Shown piece after piece: positions 8,340-17,853 of a DNA stretch of 64,000 nt. The notes below the pieces were generated by a model, which saw nothing but the letters and a program-made list of their open reading frames with translations, did not search any database and was not told the origin of the DNA. The position numbers were made by a program, and so were the translations under genes. Origin of the DNA: Gemmataceae bacterium (GTDB lineage Bacteria; Planctomycetota; Planctomycetia; Gemmatales; Gemmataceae); contig JAHBXO010000005.1 in NCBI GenBank assembly GCA_019636445.1, forward strand, positions 124,001 through 188,000, written 5' to 3'. Numbering within the stretch: the stretch's first letter is position 1; the number at the start of each line of letters is the position of its first letter.

Positions 8340-9284
8340 TCAGCCGCGACGGCCCCAGCCAAAGGTGCCGGAAGACTTACCCGGTGTGGGTTTTTCAAGG
8401 ACCTCCTGGGCCCGTCGCTGGAATTTCTGCATCTGGTCCCGCAGGGTGGTATCTCCGCGGTTCATGATCTCCAACTCGTGCTGAATCTCGGCGCTCAGTC
8501 GCTTCAACTCGGTTTCCTGGCGCGCGATCAAGGCCCGCTCGCGAGCCATCGACACTTCCATATCGCGCATCTGCTTTTCCAGAGCCTGCTCGTCCTCATC
8601 CAGTTGCTGACGGTCGGCCTCCATGCGACGCCGCTCCTGCGCGAGCATGGCCGCTTCCTTCTCCAACTCCTCGGTCCATTCTTCCAGTTCGGAACGCGTC
8701 TTGGGCACTGTCTGCGGCTGCACCGGCGCGAGGGTGCCGTTGTTGATTTGCTCTTCGATCGAATGCAGTTGCTCGGAGAGCGCGTCGATCTGGGTCTGCT
8801 TCTCGGCGAGTTGGGCCGCGAATTCCTCTTTCGCCTTTGTAAAGCCCTGTTCGGCTTCACTGGCCTCCTGAAGCAGAACCTTCATCTCGCCAAGGAGCTG
8901 TTTCAACTCCTTGTTTTCGCTTTTGAGCCGCTGGACTTCCGCCGAGGGCGTATCGTTCGGGTCCATGCCGTAGCCGGGCGTATAGCCCGCACCATTCCGG
9001 CGACCAAACGCGGCCATTTTGGATTGGAAGCTCGACGGCGGTGGCTCCGGTGGGATATCGGGAACGGCAACGGGAGCGGTACCAGCGGGAACCTTGAGTT
9101 TTCGGAGCAACTCGTCGCGCGAGATCGGGCCACTGCCCGGTTTATCGGTGTCCATTGGGTCCAGATCCACGGTACCTGTAGCCGTACCGTGGAGCGGCGG
9201 CGGAGTCGACGAGAGCAGGCGTCGGCGGAGTTCGGCCGCGGAAATCGACGGAGGCGGTTCGGGCGGGACGGTCGAATTCTGCAT
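8340..9284 (-). CDS. Coiled-coil protein with Pro-rich N-terminus, unknown function
   Basis: A 314-residue soluble protein. Residues 1-110 are rich in Pro, Ser and Thr with two short repeated segments (ISAAELRRRLLSS and ISRDELLRKLKV) that look like degenerate copies of one motif. Residues about 115-290 form a long Glu/Gln/Arg-rich coiled coil broken by a Pro/Gln linker near residue 190. The tail is GKSSGTFGWGRRG. There is no signal peptide or membrane helix. The layout suggests a structural or scaffold protein; I do not recognise the family. It starts at ATG 9284 (MQNSTVPP) and opens the leftward gene cluster with the GNAT and M16 genes. Confidence 0.7.
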   Translation of the reverse strand: MQNSTVPPEPPPSISAAELRRRLLSSTPPPLHGTATGTVDLDPMDTDKPGSGPISRDELLRKLKVPAGTAPVAVPDIPPEPPPSSFQSKMAAFGRRNGAGYTPGYGMDPNDTPSAEVQRLKSENKELKQLLGEMKVLLQEASEAEQGFTKAKEEFAAQLAEKQTQIDALSEQLHSIEEQINNGTLAPVQPQTVPKTRSELEEWTEELEKEAAMLAQERRRMEADRQQLDEDEQALEKQMRDMEVSMARERALIARQETELKRLSAEIQHELEIMNRGDTTLRDQMQKFQRRAQEVLEKPTPGKSSGTFGWGRRG

Positions 9285-9779
9285 CCGAGAAACTCCTTAA
9301 CTTCAATTCTGCAAGCGGGATGCGGCATATTCCCTACGCCGCCCCGTGTCACAATCTGACGGGCGACCCGCAAAAGAATGCGCTGGAGGCTAGTTCGCAG
9401 GGCGTCCAAGTCAAGCAAAAGCGCGCCGCAGAAGATTGGTCCGGCCGCGCGGATGGCGCGGTTGAATCGTCGAGTGATCGCAGGTTTGCCGGGCATTCGC
9501 GCCAACAGCGTTCGCGTTTCGGCGTTAAGCGGGTAGATTTCGGAATCGGTACGGTGCGGCCGTTCGTGCCATGACGGTTCGCGCGACTCGCACGAACAAC
9601 CCGGTTGCCGGGTTCGTTCCGACCAGTGCGGCATCGCGGGTCGGGAACCCTCCGTACCGGCGATTTCGCGCTGCGATTTCCGCCGGTTATCCGTTACAAT
9701 CATCGATTAGGTCTTCTCGCGTTCTGGGCCGGGCGAGAAACTGTTTTTCCCTCGGCCCCCTGCATGGAGCGTCCGGGCA
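9285..9779. other. Divergent intergenic region with one hairpin
   Basis: This stretch of 495 bases lies between the coiled-coil gene (minus) and the giant vWA gene (plus). A hairpin at 9594-9619 has AACCCGG (9598-9604) pairing with CCGGGTT (9608-9614), extended outward by GAAC/GTTC across a bulge. A TACAAT at 9695-9700 is a possible -10 box about 80 bp before the vWA start, but the -35 match is poor. No gene is supported here. Confidence 0.45.
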
Positions 9780-12700
9780 ATGACTATCGTCAAACGGCTC
9801 CGGTTGCTGACCGCCCTCCTCGGCACAGCCGCCGCCTCCGCCGTCATCGGCACCGCCGTCTTCGGCGAATTGGGTAAGTCCGGTGTCCGCACGACCGGCG
9901 TGCGACCCGCGAAGCCCGAAGGTGTGTCCACCGACGCCTTCTCCGGTTCGAAATTTGCCAACCAGCCCGCGCTCACCTACAAGCAGCGATCCGGCAGCAC
10001 GGCGTTCGCCTGGCAGTTGAAGCCATCGCTGGCCGCCGCGGCCGCGAAGGACCGCGACATCCTTGTGCTCGTGGACACGTCCGCGAGTCAGGCCGGCCAA
10101 CCGCTCAAGCGCGCCCGTCAGGTGATCGACGCGCTCGCCAAGGCTGCCGGCGCGAACGACCGCATCGATGTCTGGACCGTCAACGTCGACGACGCCAAGG
10201 CCACCCGTTCGCTGACCGAAGGCTTCCAGGTCGCGAAGTCCCCGGCCGTGACCGGGGCCGCCGCGCAACTGACGGAAACCGAGTTCGCCGCCGGAGCGAC
10301 GGACCTCAAAGCCGGCCTCGACCGCGCCGCCAAGGCCTTTGAAGCCAACCCGGACCGTCAACAGATCATTCTCTTCCTCGGCGATGGCGAAAGCGCCGCG
10401 AGCGCGGAACCGATCAGCGAAGCGGTCCGGCTCGAACTTGGCACCCGGCTCGACCAGCAAAACATCGCTTTCTATGCCGTTCCGCTCGGCATGAAGATCC
10501 AATCCCACAATCTCCACGGCCTCGCCACGCTCACCGGCGGTGCCGTCGTCCGGCTCGCGGAAGATACGGCCACCGAACGCGGCAAGACCGACTTCTCCGC
10601 CAAGCTTCTCGCCAGCTTCGCCGTGCCGGTCTTGAAGCCGACGAAGATCGTCTACGGGGCCGAAGTGGCCGAGAGTTTCCCGACTCGCCTCCCTCCGCTG
10701 CGTGCCGACCGCCCCACGCTCGTCGTCGGCACCCTCAAGGGTGAGGCTCCGGCGATCACGGCAAAGGTCGAAGGCATCGTGGACGGCCGCCCGACGACCG
10801 TCGAACTCGCCGATCGCCTGCCCGTGTCGGAAGCCGAAAACTACTTCATCCACGCGATGATCCAGCAGTGGCGCGATCCCGCCTCGGCGGATGCCCCCGC
10901 GATCCTCGCCGCCGATCGCGCTCTGGCGCTCGGTGCCCAGCAATTCCGCCTCTTCCGCGAGGAGTTCCTCTCGCAGGCGGTCTTCGCCATCAACGGCGAC
11001 AAGATCGACCACGCCGAAAAGCTGTATCAGGCCGCTGCCAAGATCGACCCGATGAACCTCGAAGTCGAGCAGGGCCTGAAAGTCATCGACAAGCTGCGCA
11101 AGGGCGACCTGACGCGCATGAAGATGAAGGCGCAGCTCGGCGAGAACTTGAAGCAGTCCGAGAAAGTCGCCCGTGAGAAGCTGGCGATCCTGGCACAGGC
11201 CGAAGCACCGAAGCCGATGGGCGCAGGCGCACCGGCCCCCGCCGCCGGCGGCCTCCAGCAGGCGCAGGCCGAACGCGCCGTGCTCGAACAGCAATACCGC
11301 GTGCTCGTGGACGAAACCATCCGCCGCGCCCGCACTCTCTTCAAGACCGACCCCGACTCGGCCTACGAAGACCTCAAACGTCAGCGCGACACCATCCAGT
11401 CCAACTCGCAGCTGAGCGAAGCCTACCGTCAGAAGCTGGCCGCCGACCTTGAATCGATGATGCAAACGGTGTCCACCCAAGGCGCGGCCATCAAGCGAGC
11501 GATCGCCGAGGACCGCGAACGCGTGGCCCGCACGAAGCTCCGCATCAACGAATTCGAACGCCAGCAGGCCGAAGAACGCCAGACGGTCGCCCGAGTCGAT
11601 TCGTTCCGTGAGTTGATGAACCAGGCCCGCTTTGAGCTGGCACAACAGGAAGCCCAAGTGCTGGTGCAGGAACGCATCAGTCGCGGTCAAGTGGTCCCGC
11701 CCGAAGCGACGGCCAGCTACCTGATCGGCCAGGCGGCCACGAACCTCCGCGAATACCGCGAACTCGTCCGCATCCGCGAAGACCGCTACCTGCTCACGAT
11801 GATGCAGGCCGAGAAGTCGTTCATCCCGTACCCCGACGAGCCGCCGGTCCACTTCCCGCCCGCCGCCGTGTGGCGCGAGCTGACGGCCGACCGCGAGAAG
11901 TACAAGTCCGCCAGCATCGGCGCCGACGTGCCGGGCACCATGCGCCGCATCCAGTCGGTGCTCGAAGGCCCGACCGCAGAGAAGATCAAGATCGAAAGTG
12001 AACTCGACGGCCTGAAGCTCAAGGACGTCCTTAGCCAGCTCGAGAAGGACCACAACCTCAAGTTCGTCGTCCTCGAAGACGCCTTCAAGACCGAACAGTC
12101 CGAAGCGGCGATCCTCGACAAGTCGTTCCCGCTCAAGCAAAAGTTCTACGGCCTGACGGTCGGGGCCTTCCTCGATATCGCGCTCCAGAGCGTCGGTGCC
12201 TACTACGTCGTGCGTCCCGAGTACATCGAGATCACGACGTACGAACGACGCTTCACCGAGAAAGTCGTCCGCGCCTTCGACATCACGGAATTGGTCTACC
12301 AGATTCCGTCGTCTGTGAACCAGGCAACGCTGTTCCAGAACCAGAATGTGCAATCTCAGAACCTGCAGTTGTTCGGACAGGCGACCTTCTCCGGCGGCTT
12401 CGGCGCGATCGGCGGCCTCGGTCTGGGCGGCGGCGGATTCAACATTGGCGGCCTCGGTGGCGGTCTCGGTGCCGGCGGCCTCGGTGCCGGCGGCGGCCTC
12501 GGCGCCGGTGGTGGTTTCGCCGGCGGTGTTGCCGGCGGCGGCATCGGTGGCGGTCTCCTCGGCGGCGGTGCCTCCAACAACCTCGGCTCCGGCGGCGGTC
12601 TCGCCGGCTTCGGCGGCGGTCAGATCGGCCAGCTTGGCAACCTCGGCGGACAGTTCGGCATCCAGGGCAACGACCTCATCAATTACCAGTTGATCGCCAC

Positions 12701-14318
12701 CCTGATCACCGAAGTTGTTGCCCGCGGCGAATGGGCCGATCTCGGCGCCCAGTTCCAGATCTCGACGCCGAACGGCCAAGATGACAATGAAAACGTCAAG
12801 GTCGTCGAAGAGAAGTACCTGAACTCGCTGGCCTACTATCCGCCGGCCCGCGCTCTGATCGTCCGCGCCAACGGGAAGTACCACCCCGGTGCCAGCGTCA
12901 AGTACAAGAAGCCCGAAGGCGTCGGTGCGGGCGGCCCCGGCAACCCGGCACGCGGCGGCAACGCCGTGGCCAAGGCCGACAAGCCCAACCCCGACAAGCT
13001 CGCGCTTCTTAAGGACATCGACAAGAACAACCCGGGCCGCATGTGGCAGCAGGTCCTCGAAAAGTCCAATGTCACCGATCCCGGCGTCGTCGTCGCGTGT
13101 GCCGACTTCCTCATGGATGTCAATAAGCCCGAACACGTCGTGGAAATTCTCAAGACCGGCCTCCGCAACGGTCTGACCACCGACGCGTGGGTCCACGATG
13201 CCCTCGAACTGGCGCTTCGTGAAAGCAAGGCCTCCCCGGCCGAGATCCAGCGGATCGCCATGTCGAACGTCGACCTCGAACCGACCGAGGCCAAGGGCTA
13301 TCTCAAGGCCGCCAAGGTCGCCAGCGAGAACGGTCAGTCGGCCACGGCCATGGCGCTGTGCAAGAAGGCCGCGTTCCTCGAACCGAACCTTCCGGCCGCC
13401 TATGCCAATGCCCTCGTTTACGCCGGCAAGGCCAACGACGTGCAAACCGACACCATTCACTGGGCCACCGCGAACCTCCTCGGACGCGACTGGACCGATG
13501 ACGGCGTGAACTACCACGAGCAGACCAAGGAACGGCTCAACGGTCTGGTCAAGAAATTCCAACAAGCCGGCCTCGGCGAGCAGGTCGATCGCTTCCAGAA
13601 GCTCCTGGATGCCGAAACCCGCCGCGACCTTGTCATCGAACTCCGCTGGCAGGGCGAGGCCGACCTCGACCTGTACGTCTCCGAACCGTCCGGTTCGACC
13701 GCCGGACCGACGCACAAGCGAACCGTCGGTGGCGGCGTGATCAAGGGCGACGTGCTCGAACAACTCGGCAATCGCTCCGAAGTCTACACGGCGGCCTCCG
13801 CGATGAGTGGTACCTACGTCGTGAAGGCGAAGAAGTCCCTCGGCCGAACAGTCGGCACGACCGTCCAGGTCGTCGTGACCAAGCACCAGGGGACGGATAA
13901 GAAGCAATCCGAGTTCTATACGCTCGACTTGTCCGATCCGAAGGCCGCCGTCGAGATCAACCTCGCCGACGGTACGCGGACCGAACTCGCGGTCCTCCCG
14001 ACGGACGATGCCGCGGAAACGCGCCAGACGACGACGGCGGCCGCGTCCAGCGTCCGTCAGGGCTTCGGCGGCGGGACCACGGCCGGCACGACGAACACGG
14101 CCGCGGTTGGCGAAGTGAAATCCAATCTGCCGGTCGTGGTGCAACCGCTGGAAACCCGGTTCGCCGGCGTGACCACGGGTGCCCCGTCGATGCGGGCCGT
14201 CGCCGATGTAACGCCGGACCGCAAGAGCGTGACCGTCAAGGCGAACCCGGTCTTCACCGGCAAGCCGACGGATATCGAACTGCCGAAGGTCAGCCTGCTG
14301 CCGGGCGCCGGCCGGTAA
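9780..14318 (+). CDS. Giant vWA protein with STN/secretin-like, Gly-rich, TPR-like and DUF2135-like regions
   Basis: A 1512-residue exported or membrane-anchored protein. Order: N-terminal hydrophobic segment (about 8-28); von Willebrand A domain (about 90-300) with an intact MIDAS (DTSAS near 97, GATD near 172, GDGES near 199); helical and coiled-coil region (about 390-720); an STN/secretin-N-like segment (about 735-830, SELDGLKLKDVLSQLEKDHN then GLTVGAFLDIALQSVGAYYV); a Gly-rich low-complexity tract (about 870-955); a second domain with the LITEVVARGEWADLG pattern of planctomycete STN proteins; TPR-like helices (about 1085-1220); and a C-terminal beta domain (about 1280-1400, WQGEADLDLYVSEPSG) that resembles DUF2135/YfaP. 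The MIDAS implies a metal-dependent ligand. Function unknown; a surface or pore-associated scaffold is inference. Followed by a strong terminator. Confidence 0.85.
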   Translation: MTIVKRLRLLTALLGTAAASAVIGTAVFGELGKSGVRTTGVRPAKPEGVSTDAFSGSKFANQPALTYKQRSGSTAFAWQLKPSLAAAAAKDRDILVLVDTSASQAGQPLKRARQVIDALAKAAGANDRIDVWTVNVDDAKATRSLTEGFQVAKSPAVTGAAAQLTETEFAAGATDLKAGLDRAAKAFEANPDRQQIILFLGDGESAASAEPISEAVRLELGTRLDQQNIAFYAVPLGMKIQSHNLHGLATLTGGAVVRLAEDTATERGKTDFSAKLLASFAVPVLKPTKIVYGAEVAESFPTRLPPLRADRPTLVVGTLKGEAPAITAKVEGIVDGRPTTVELADRLPVSEAENYFIHAMIQQWRDPASADAPAILAADRALALGAQQFRLFREEFLSQAVFAINGDKIDHAEKLYQAAAKIDPMNLEVEQGLKVIDKLRKGDLTRMKMKAQLGENLKQSEKVAREKLAILAQAEAPKPMGAGAPAPAAGGLQQAQAERAVLEQQYRVLVDETIRRARTLFKTDPDSAYEDLKRQRDTIQSNSQLSEAYRQKLAADLESMMQTVSTQGAAIKRAIAEDRERVARTKLRINEFERQQAEERQTVARVDSFRELMNQARFELAQQEAQVLVQERISRGQVVPPEATASYLIGQAATNLREYRELVRIREDRYLLTMMQAEKSFIPYPDEPPVHFPPAAVWRELTADREKYKSASIGADVPGTMRRIQSVLEGPTAEKIKIESELDGLKLKDVLSQLEKDHNLKFVVLEDAFKTEQSEAAILDKSFPLKQKFYGLTVGAFLDIALQSVGAYYVVRPEYIEITTYERRFTEKVVRAFDITELVYQIPSSVNQATLFQNQNVQSQNLQLFGQATFSGGFGAIGGLGLGGGGFNIGGLGGGLGAGGLGAGGGLGAGGGFAGGVAGGGIGGGLLGGGASNNLGSGGGLAGFGGGQIGQLGNLGGQFGIQGNDLINYQLIATLITEVVARGEWADLGAQFQISTPNGQDDNENVKVVEEKYLNSLAYYPPARALIVRANGKYHPGASVKYKKPEGVGAGGPGNPARGGNAVAKADKPNPDKLALLKDIDKNNPGRMWQQVLEKSNVTDPGVVVACADFLMDVNKPEHVVEILKTGLRNGLTTDAWVHDALELALRESKASPAEIQRIAMSNVDLEPTEAKGYLKAAKVASENGQSATAMALCKKAAFLEPNLPAAYANALVYAGKANDVQTDTIHWATANLLGRDWTDDGVNYHEQTKERLNGLVKKFQQAGLGEQVDRFQKLLDAETRRDLVIELRWQGEADLDLYVSEPSGSTAGPTHKRTVGGGVIKGDVLEQLGNRSEVYTAASAMSGTYVVKAKKSLGRTVGTTVQVVVTKHQGTDKKQSEFYTLDLSDPKAAVEINLADGTRTELAVLPTDDAAETRQTTTAAASSVRQGFGGGTTAGTTNTAAVGEVKSNLPVVVQPLETRFAGVTTGAPSMRAVADVTPDRKSVTVKANPVFTGKPTDIELPKVSLLPGAGR

Positions 14319-14339
14319 ACGCAATCGAGAAGTGCCTCG

Positions 14340-14368
14340 GCCCCGCGACGATGGTCGCGGGGCTTTTT
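14340..14368 (+). terminator. Intrinsic terminator of the vWA gene
   Basis: A perfect 10-bp stem (14340-14349 with 14354-14363), a GATG tetraloop and a run of five T (14364-14368), beginning 22 bp after the vWA stop codon. The convergent SRPBCC gene ends 4 bp further on, so it may serve both. Confidence 0.93.
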
Positions 14369-14371
14369 CGT

Positions 14372-14818
14372 TTAACCAGCCGATTGCTCGAGAAGCGATT
14401 TCAGGTTGGTCATGGCTTGGCGCGTCTGGCTCTTCAAACCCAGTCGAATGAGCGGCGAGAGCAGCTTGCCCATCAACCGCTTCGGCGTGATGGTGATCGT
14501 GTGCGTCAGCTTCGATCCGCCGGATGCGGATTCAACGCGGAAGTCGACGAGCACCTCGAACTGCGCATCGCGGTACACGCATTGAAGATGTTCGTTCGGC
14601 GTACGCGCGAGGATCTCTCCATCCATCGTGCCCGAACTCCCACCCTGCTTGAACTGGTAGATCAGCCGATCGCCGACGGCGTTCGGTCCGGGTACGACTT
14701 TTTCGAGCGCCGTGCAAGGCGGCAGCCACTCCTTCGTACGAGGCAGATCGTCCACGAGCGCGAAGGCGACTTCGGGACGAACATTGACATCGACCGCATG
14801 AACGCAGGAAACGGACAT
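14372..14818 (-). CDS. SRPBCC (START/polyketide-cyclase-like) family protein
   Basis: A 148-residue protein. The sequence starts with a Val/Ala-rich strand followed by PEVAFALVDDLPRTKEWLP, typical of the first strand-helix of the SRPBCC fold, and ends with a long C-terminal helix (QTRQAMTNLKSLLEQSAG). The middle has alternating strands (GDRLIYQFKQGG, HLQCVYRDAQFEVLVDFRVE, KLTHTITITPKR). Such proteins bind hydrophobic ligands in a cavity; the ligand is unknown. The ATG at 14818 (MSVSCVHAVDV) matches the domain start; the longer open frame upstream runs antisense into hflX. Divergent from hflX with 16 bp to the first possible hflX start. Confidence 0.82.
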   Translation of the reverse strand: MSVSCVHAVDVNVRPEVAFALVDDLPRTKEWLPPCTALEKVVPGPNAVGDRLIYQFKQGGSSGTMDGEILARTPNEHLQCVYRDAQFEVLVDFRVESASGGSKLTHTITITPKRLMGKLLSPLIRLGLKSQTRQAMTNLKSLLEQSAG

Positions 14819-14834
14819 CGCTTGGCTCCGCAAC

Positions 14835-16280
14835 ATGAACCTGTCAAGGGTTTCGGCTGTCCGTGCCCCATCGAAGATGCGTACAATTTCCCAAACTCTT
14901 CCGCTCAATGCGAGGTGCGCAGCCATCGCCAAGGGATTTGAAACCGGCCACCGGACCGATTTTTCCGTCGAAGCCGAAAAAGCCGTCCTCGTTTCCGTCG
15001 ACCTGCCCAAGCGTCCGTGGCCGACTGACGACCCCTGCGACGAAATCCGCGGCCTCGCCGAAGCCGCCGGCGCCCGCGTCGTCGGCGAACTCACGCAGAA
15101 GCGGCACGAAATCCATCTCGCCACCTACATCGGTTCCGGCAAGGTCGGTGAGTTGAAGGAACTCGTCGAAGCTTCCGACGCGGATGTCGTCATCTTCGAT
15201 AACGACCTCCACCCCGCCCAGGGCCGCAATCTCGAAAAAGCCCTCGGCGTGAAGGTCCTCGACCGCAGCGAGTTGATTCTCGACATCTTCGCCACCCGAG
15301 CCCGCACGCTCGAATCGCGGCTCCAGGTGGAACTGGCGCAACTCGAGTACTCGCTGCCGCGTCTGAAGAACATGTGGACGCACCTGTCGCGCCAGAAGGG
15401 CGGCGGCATCGGGCTGCGCGGGCCGGGCGAAACGCAGCTCGAAGAGGACCGCCGCCTCGCCGGCAAGCGCATCGGCGACCTGAAGCAGAAGATCGCCGAA
15501 GTGCAGGGCCGCAAGGAACGCGAGGTGAAGAGTCGGCGGGAGGAGTTCACCGTTTCGCTCGTCGGCTACACGAACGCCGGCAAGAGTCGGCTGATGAACA
15601 CGCTCACGAAGGCCGACGTGTTAGTCAAGAACCAACTCTTCTCCACTCTGGACACGCGCACGCGCCAGTGGCACATCCCCGACTTCGGCAAGGTCCTGCT
15701 CTCGGACACGGTCGGCTTCATCCGGGACCTGCCGCACCACCTCGTCGCGAGTTTCAAGGCCACGCTGGAAGAAGCGCGGCAAGCGAAACTGCTAGTGCAC
15801 ATCGTGGATGCGAGCAACCCGCAGGCGGAGCGGCACATTGAAGCCGTGAATGCGGTGTTGAAGGAACTGGACTGCGACAAGAACCCGATCTTGCTCGTAC
15901 TGAACAAGATCGACGCCGTGGCGGATCGGACGGCGCTGGACGTCCTGCGGGCGGACCACCCCAAGGCCGTCGCCGTCAGCGGCCTGACCGGCGAGGGTAT
16001 CGACACGCTGACGGCCACCGTGGTGGAGATGCTCTCGAAAGATTTCGTGGAAGTGGAGGTGGTGGCCGCGACCGCGAACGGCAAGGCGATCGCGTACTTG
16101 AACGCTCATGCCGAAATCTTCCGGCAGGAGTATCGCGGCGAGGATGTCGTGTTCCGTTGCGTGGTGCCCCGGCACCTCGTCCACCACATACAGGCGACCG
16201 GAGCGACGGTGACGGCGGGGCCGGAGATCGAATTCATGCGCCCAGCACGTACGGGAGCACATACGGCCCCTTCGGAATGA
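14835..16280 (+). CDS. hflX: GTPase HflX
   Basis: A 481-residue GTPase of the HflX family, a ribosome-associated GTPase involved in rescuing or splitting stalled ribosomes. The N-terminal HflX domain ([18 protein letters not shown], then [31 protein letters not shown]) is followed by a coiled coil with [19 protein letters not shown] and the G domain: G1 GYTNAGKS, G3 DTVG, G4 NKID. All nucleotide-binding motifs are intact. The start is uncertain: ATG 14835 overlaps the divergent promoter zone, and ATG 14877 (MRTISQT) is an alternative. The 3' end overlaps the convergent larA-like gene by 47 bp. Confidence 0.94.
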   Translation: MNLSRVSAVRAPSKMRTISQTLPLNARCAAIAKGFETGHRTDFSVEAEKAVLVSVDLPKRPWPTDDPCDEIRGLAEAAGARVVGELTQKRHEIHLATYIGSGKVGELKELVEASDADVVIFDNDLHPAQGRNLEKALGVKVLDRSELILDIFATRARTLESRLQVELAQLEYSLPRLKNMWTHLSRQKGGGIGLRGPGETQLEEDRRLAGKRIGDLKQKIAEVQGRKEREVKSRREEFTVSLVGYTNAGKSRLMNTLTKADVLVKNQLFSTLDTRTRQWHIPDFGKVLLSDTVGFIRDLPHHLVASFKATLEEARQAKLLVHIVDASNPQAERHIEAVNAVLKELDCDKNPILLVLNKIDAVADRTALDVLRADHPKAVAVSGLTGEGIDTLTATVVEMLSKDFVEVEVVAATANGKAIAYLNAHAEIFRQEYRGEDVVFRCVVPRHLVHHIQATGATVTAGPEIEFMRPARTGAHTAPSE

Positions 16281-17538
16281 CCGCAACCGTCGCGGTCGGG
16301 CCGTACTCGCCGAGCGAAGCCGCCACGGCGGCCTCGACCGTCGCGGCCGGCTCCACCGCGCACAACTTCAGCGTCTCCGGAGGCAGGCCACCCGTCACCA
16401 CCTTCACGCGGCAATGCGCCAGCACCTTTTGCAGCATCACGATCTGCCACTCGTCCATCTCGCACGTGTCGTTCGGTCTGGGATCGCGTTCGACCGTCGC
16501 CACGTTCAAGTTCCGGTAAAGCCCCTTCGCAGCGTACTCCTTCACCAACTCCGCGAACTCGTGACTGCCGAGGCCTTCCGTCAGACTGGCCGCGAGCACG
16601 ATCGTACCACCCTTCTTCACGATCGGAAGAGCACCCGTGAGGCCCTTTACGGCCTGATACCACGAGGTATCGAGCGGGTAGCCGGCACAGCTCGTGACGA
16701 CCACATCGACCGGTTCCGGCACGCCGGCCTTCACCACGTTCCGGCAGAACTCCACGCCGGCCTCCCACGCCTTGATCATGTCGCCGGCCCCGGCCCAGGT
16801 CACGCGCCGCTTGCCATCGATGCATACGTTCACGATGAAATCGCAGCCGGCCTTCAAGGCGATATAGGTGTTCTCCTCGTGCACCGGGTTCCCCGCGACG
16901 CTGCCGCAGTCGGCCTTCGGATGCGTGAGGAACTTCGGTGAATGCCAGCGCTTGACGGTTTCGAGCGCGGCGATGCCGGGGCAGATCAGTTTCCGCCCGC
17001 CGCTGTAGCCCGCCATCAGGTGCGGTTCGATGAGTCCGGTCGTGATCTTCACCTCGGCCGTCGTGTAGCGGTTGTCGATCCACATCGGCACGCCGTTGGG
17101 AGTGGTGCCGAGGTAGTCGTGCTCGTGCAGGACCTTGCCGTGGTGGTTGACGCACTTGTAATTCGTTGCGATGAACTCGCCGACGAGTTCAACCATCTCG
17201 TCGCCCTCGTTCGGGCGATGCAGGCCGGTGGCGTTGAGGATCGTGATGCCCGCTCGCGGCACACCGGCGGCTTCGAGCGTGCGCGTCAGTTCCGGCAGGA
17301 TGAGCTTGTTCGGGACCGGGCGCGTGATGTCGCAGATGACGATGCACGCCGTCTTCTTCCCCTTCGCGATCTCGGCGAGCGGGCGCGAGCCGATCGGGTT
17401 GCGGATCGCCTCCGCGATGGCGGCGGCCGCGTCGGGCAGCGGCGGGGCGTCGGCAATCGTCAGCGGCGGGGCAATCAAGCGATCGTCGGGCAGCGAGACT
17501 TCGAGGCCGGTCTTGCCGTAGTCGAGCGTGACGTTCAT
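16234..17538 (-). CDS. larA: LarA-type nickel-pincer racemase family protein
   Basis: A 434-residue LarA/DUF2088 protein. LarA racemises lactate or other 2-hydroxy acids with a covalently bound nickel pincer nucleotide. Its signature residues are visible with exact family spacing: HRPN (the position of His108 in LarA), [11 protein letters not shown] in which His and the cofactor-anchoring Lys are 10 apart (His174/Lys184), and a His 16 residues after that Lys in KRWHSP (His200). DITRPVP is also present. The ATG at 17538 (MNVTLDYG) fits the family start. No larB, larC or larE cofactor genes are in the window, so the substrate and the cofactor source are open. Confidence 0.9.
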   Translation of the reverse strand: MNVTLDYGKTGLEVSLPDDRLIAPPLTIADAPPLPDAAAAIAEAIRNPIGSRPLAEIAKGKKTACIVICDITRPVPNKLILPELTRTLEAAGVPRAGITILNATGLHRPNEGDEMVELVGEFIATNYKCVNHHGKVLHEHDYLGTTPNGVPMWIDNRYTTAEVKITTGLIEPHLMAGYSGGRKLICPGIAALETVKRWHSPKFLTHPKADCGSVAGNPVHEENTYIALKAGCDFIVNVCIDGKRRVTWAGAGDMIKAWEAGVEFCRNVVKAGVPEPVDVVVTSCAGYPLDTSWYQAVKGLTGALPIVKKGGTIVLAASLTEGLGSHEFAELVKEYAAKGLYRNLNVATVERDPRPNDTCEMDEWQIVMLQKVLAHCRVKVVTGGLPPETLKLCAVEPAATVEAAVAASLGEYGPTATVAVIPKGPYVLPYVLGA

Positions 17539-17654
17539 GGGATTCCGTCGGCGGGAGGTAACGATATTTTTGGGATACCCGAAGGAAGCACGTGTGACAA
17601 CCGAAGAGGGGCTGGGAATCGGCACGACTTAAGTCTGGAAAATACCAAGTCAGA

Positions 17655-17752
17655 GTCGGGAACTCGCTCCGCGAGTTCCCCAGCTTCATTCGCGGACAAA
17701 ATTTCAGCACTTCCCCCAGTCTCACGGTGAACTCGCGGAGCGAGTTCCCGAC
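17655..17752. repeat. 24-bp inverted repeat whose arms are themselves hairpins
   Basis: Arms 17655-17678 and 17729-17752 are perfectly complementary over 24 bp. Each arm contains its own dyad (GAACTCG...CGAGTTC with a 5-nt loop), so two small hairpins or one long one can form. It lies downstream of the secDF terminator and upstream of the larA-like gene. Confidence 0.85.
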
Positions 17753-17797
17753 ACTTCTCAAACTCCTTGTGTACGTCGCCGATGTCGTCAAACAAAC

Positions 17798-17829
17798 CGG
17801 GGCCGGGAACGATCGCGTTCCCGACCCCG
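17798..17829 (-). terminator. Probable intrinsic terminator of secDF
   Basis: On the minus strand, about 25 bp after the secDF stop, a stem of 5 + 7 bp with a 2-nt internal mismatch (17798-17810 with 17815-17829, loop ATCG) is followed by the T-rich run GTTTGTTTGA. The orientation matches secDF transcription. Confidence 0.7.
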
Positions 17830-17853
17830 ATCTGATGTGCTTGTTACGCGGAA

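Larger units (their letters stand above)
17539..17853. other. Intergenic region between secDF and larA-like, repeat-bearing
   Basis: Both flanking genes are leftward, so this stretch carries the 3' end of the secDF transcript and the promoter of the larA-like gene. It holds the inverted repeat at 17655-17752 and the hairpin at 17798-17829, annotated separately. No open frame in it is supported. Confidence 0.6.

Noticed and set aside
9687..14324. A 1545-residue open frame antisense to the vWA gene
   Set aside because: Its protein is a low-complexity mix rich in Gly, Asp, Arg and Leu with no motif, and it is the shadow of GC-rich codon use. The plus-strand gene has recognisable domains and a terminator.
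16106..17155. Minus-strand frame of 349 residues over hflX end and the larA-like gene
   Set aside because: It is a frame-shifted shadow of the larA-like gene with Arg/Gly-rich composition.
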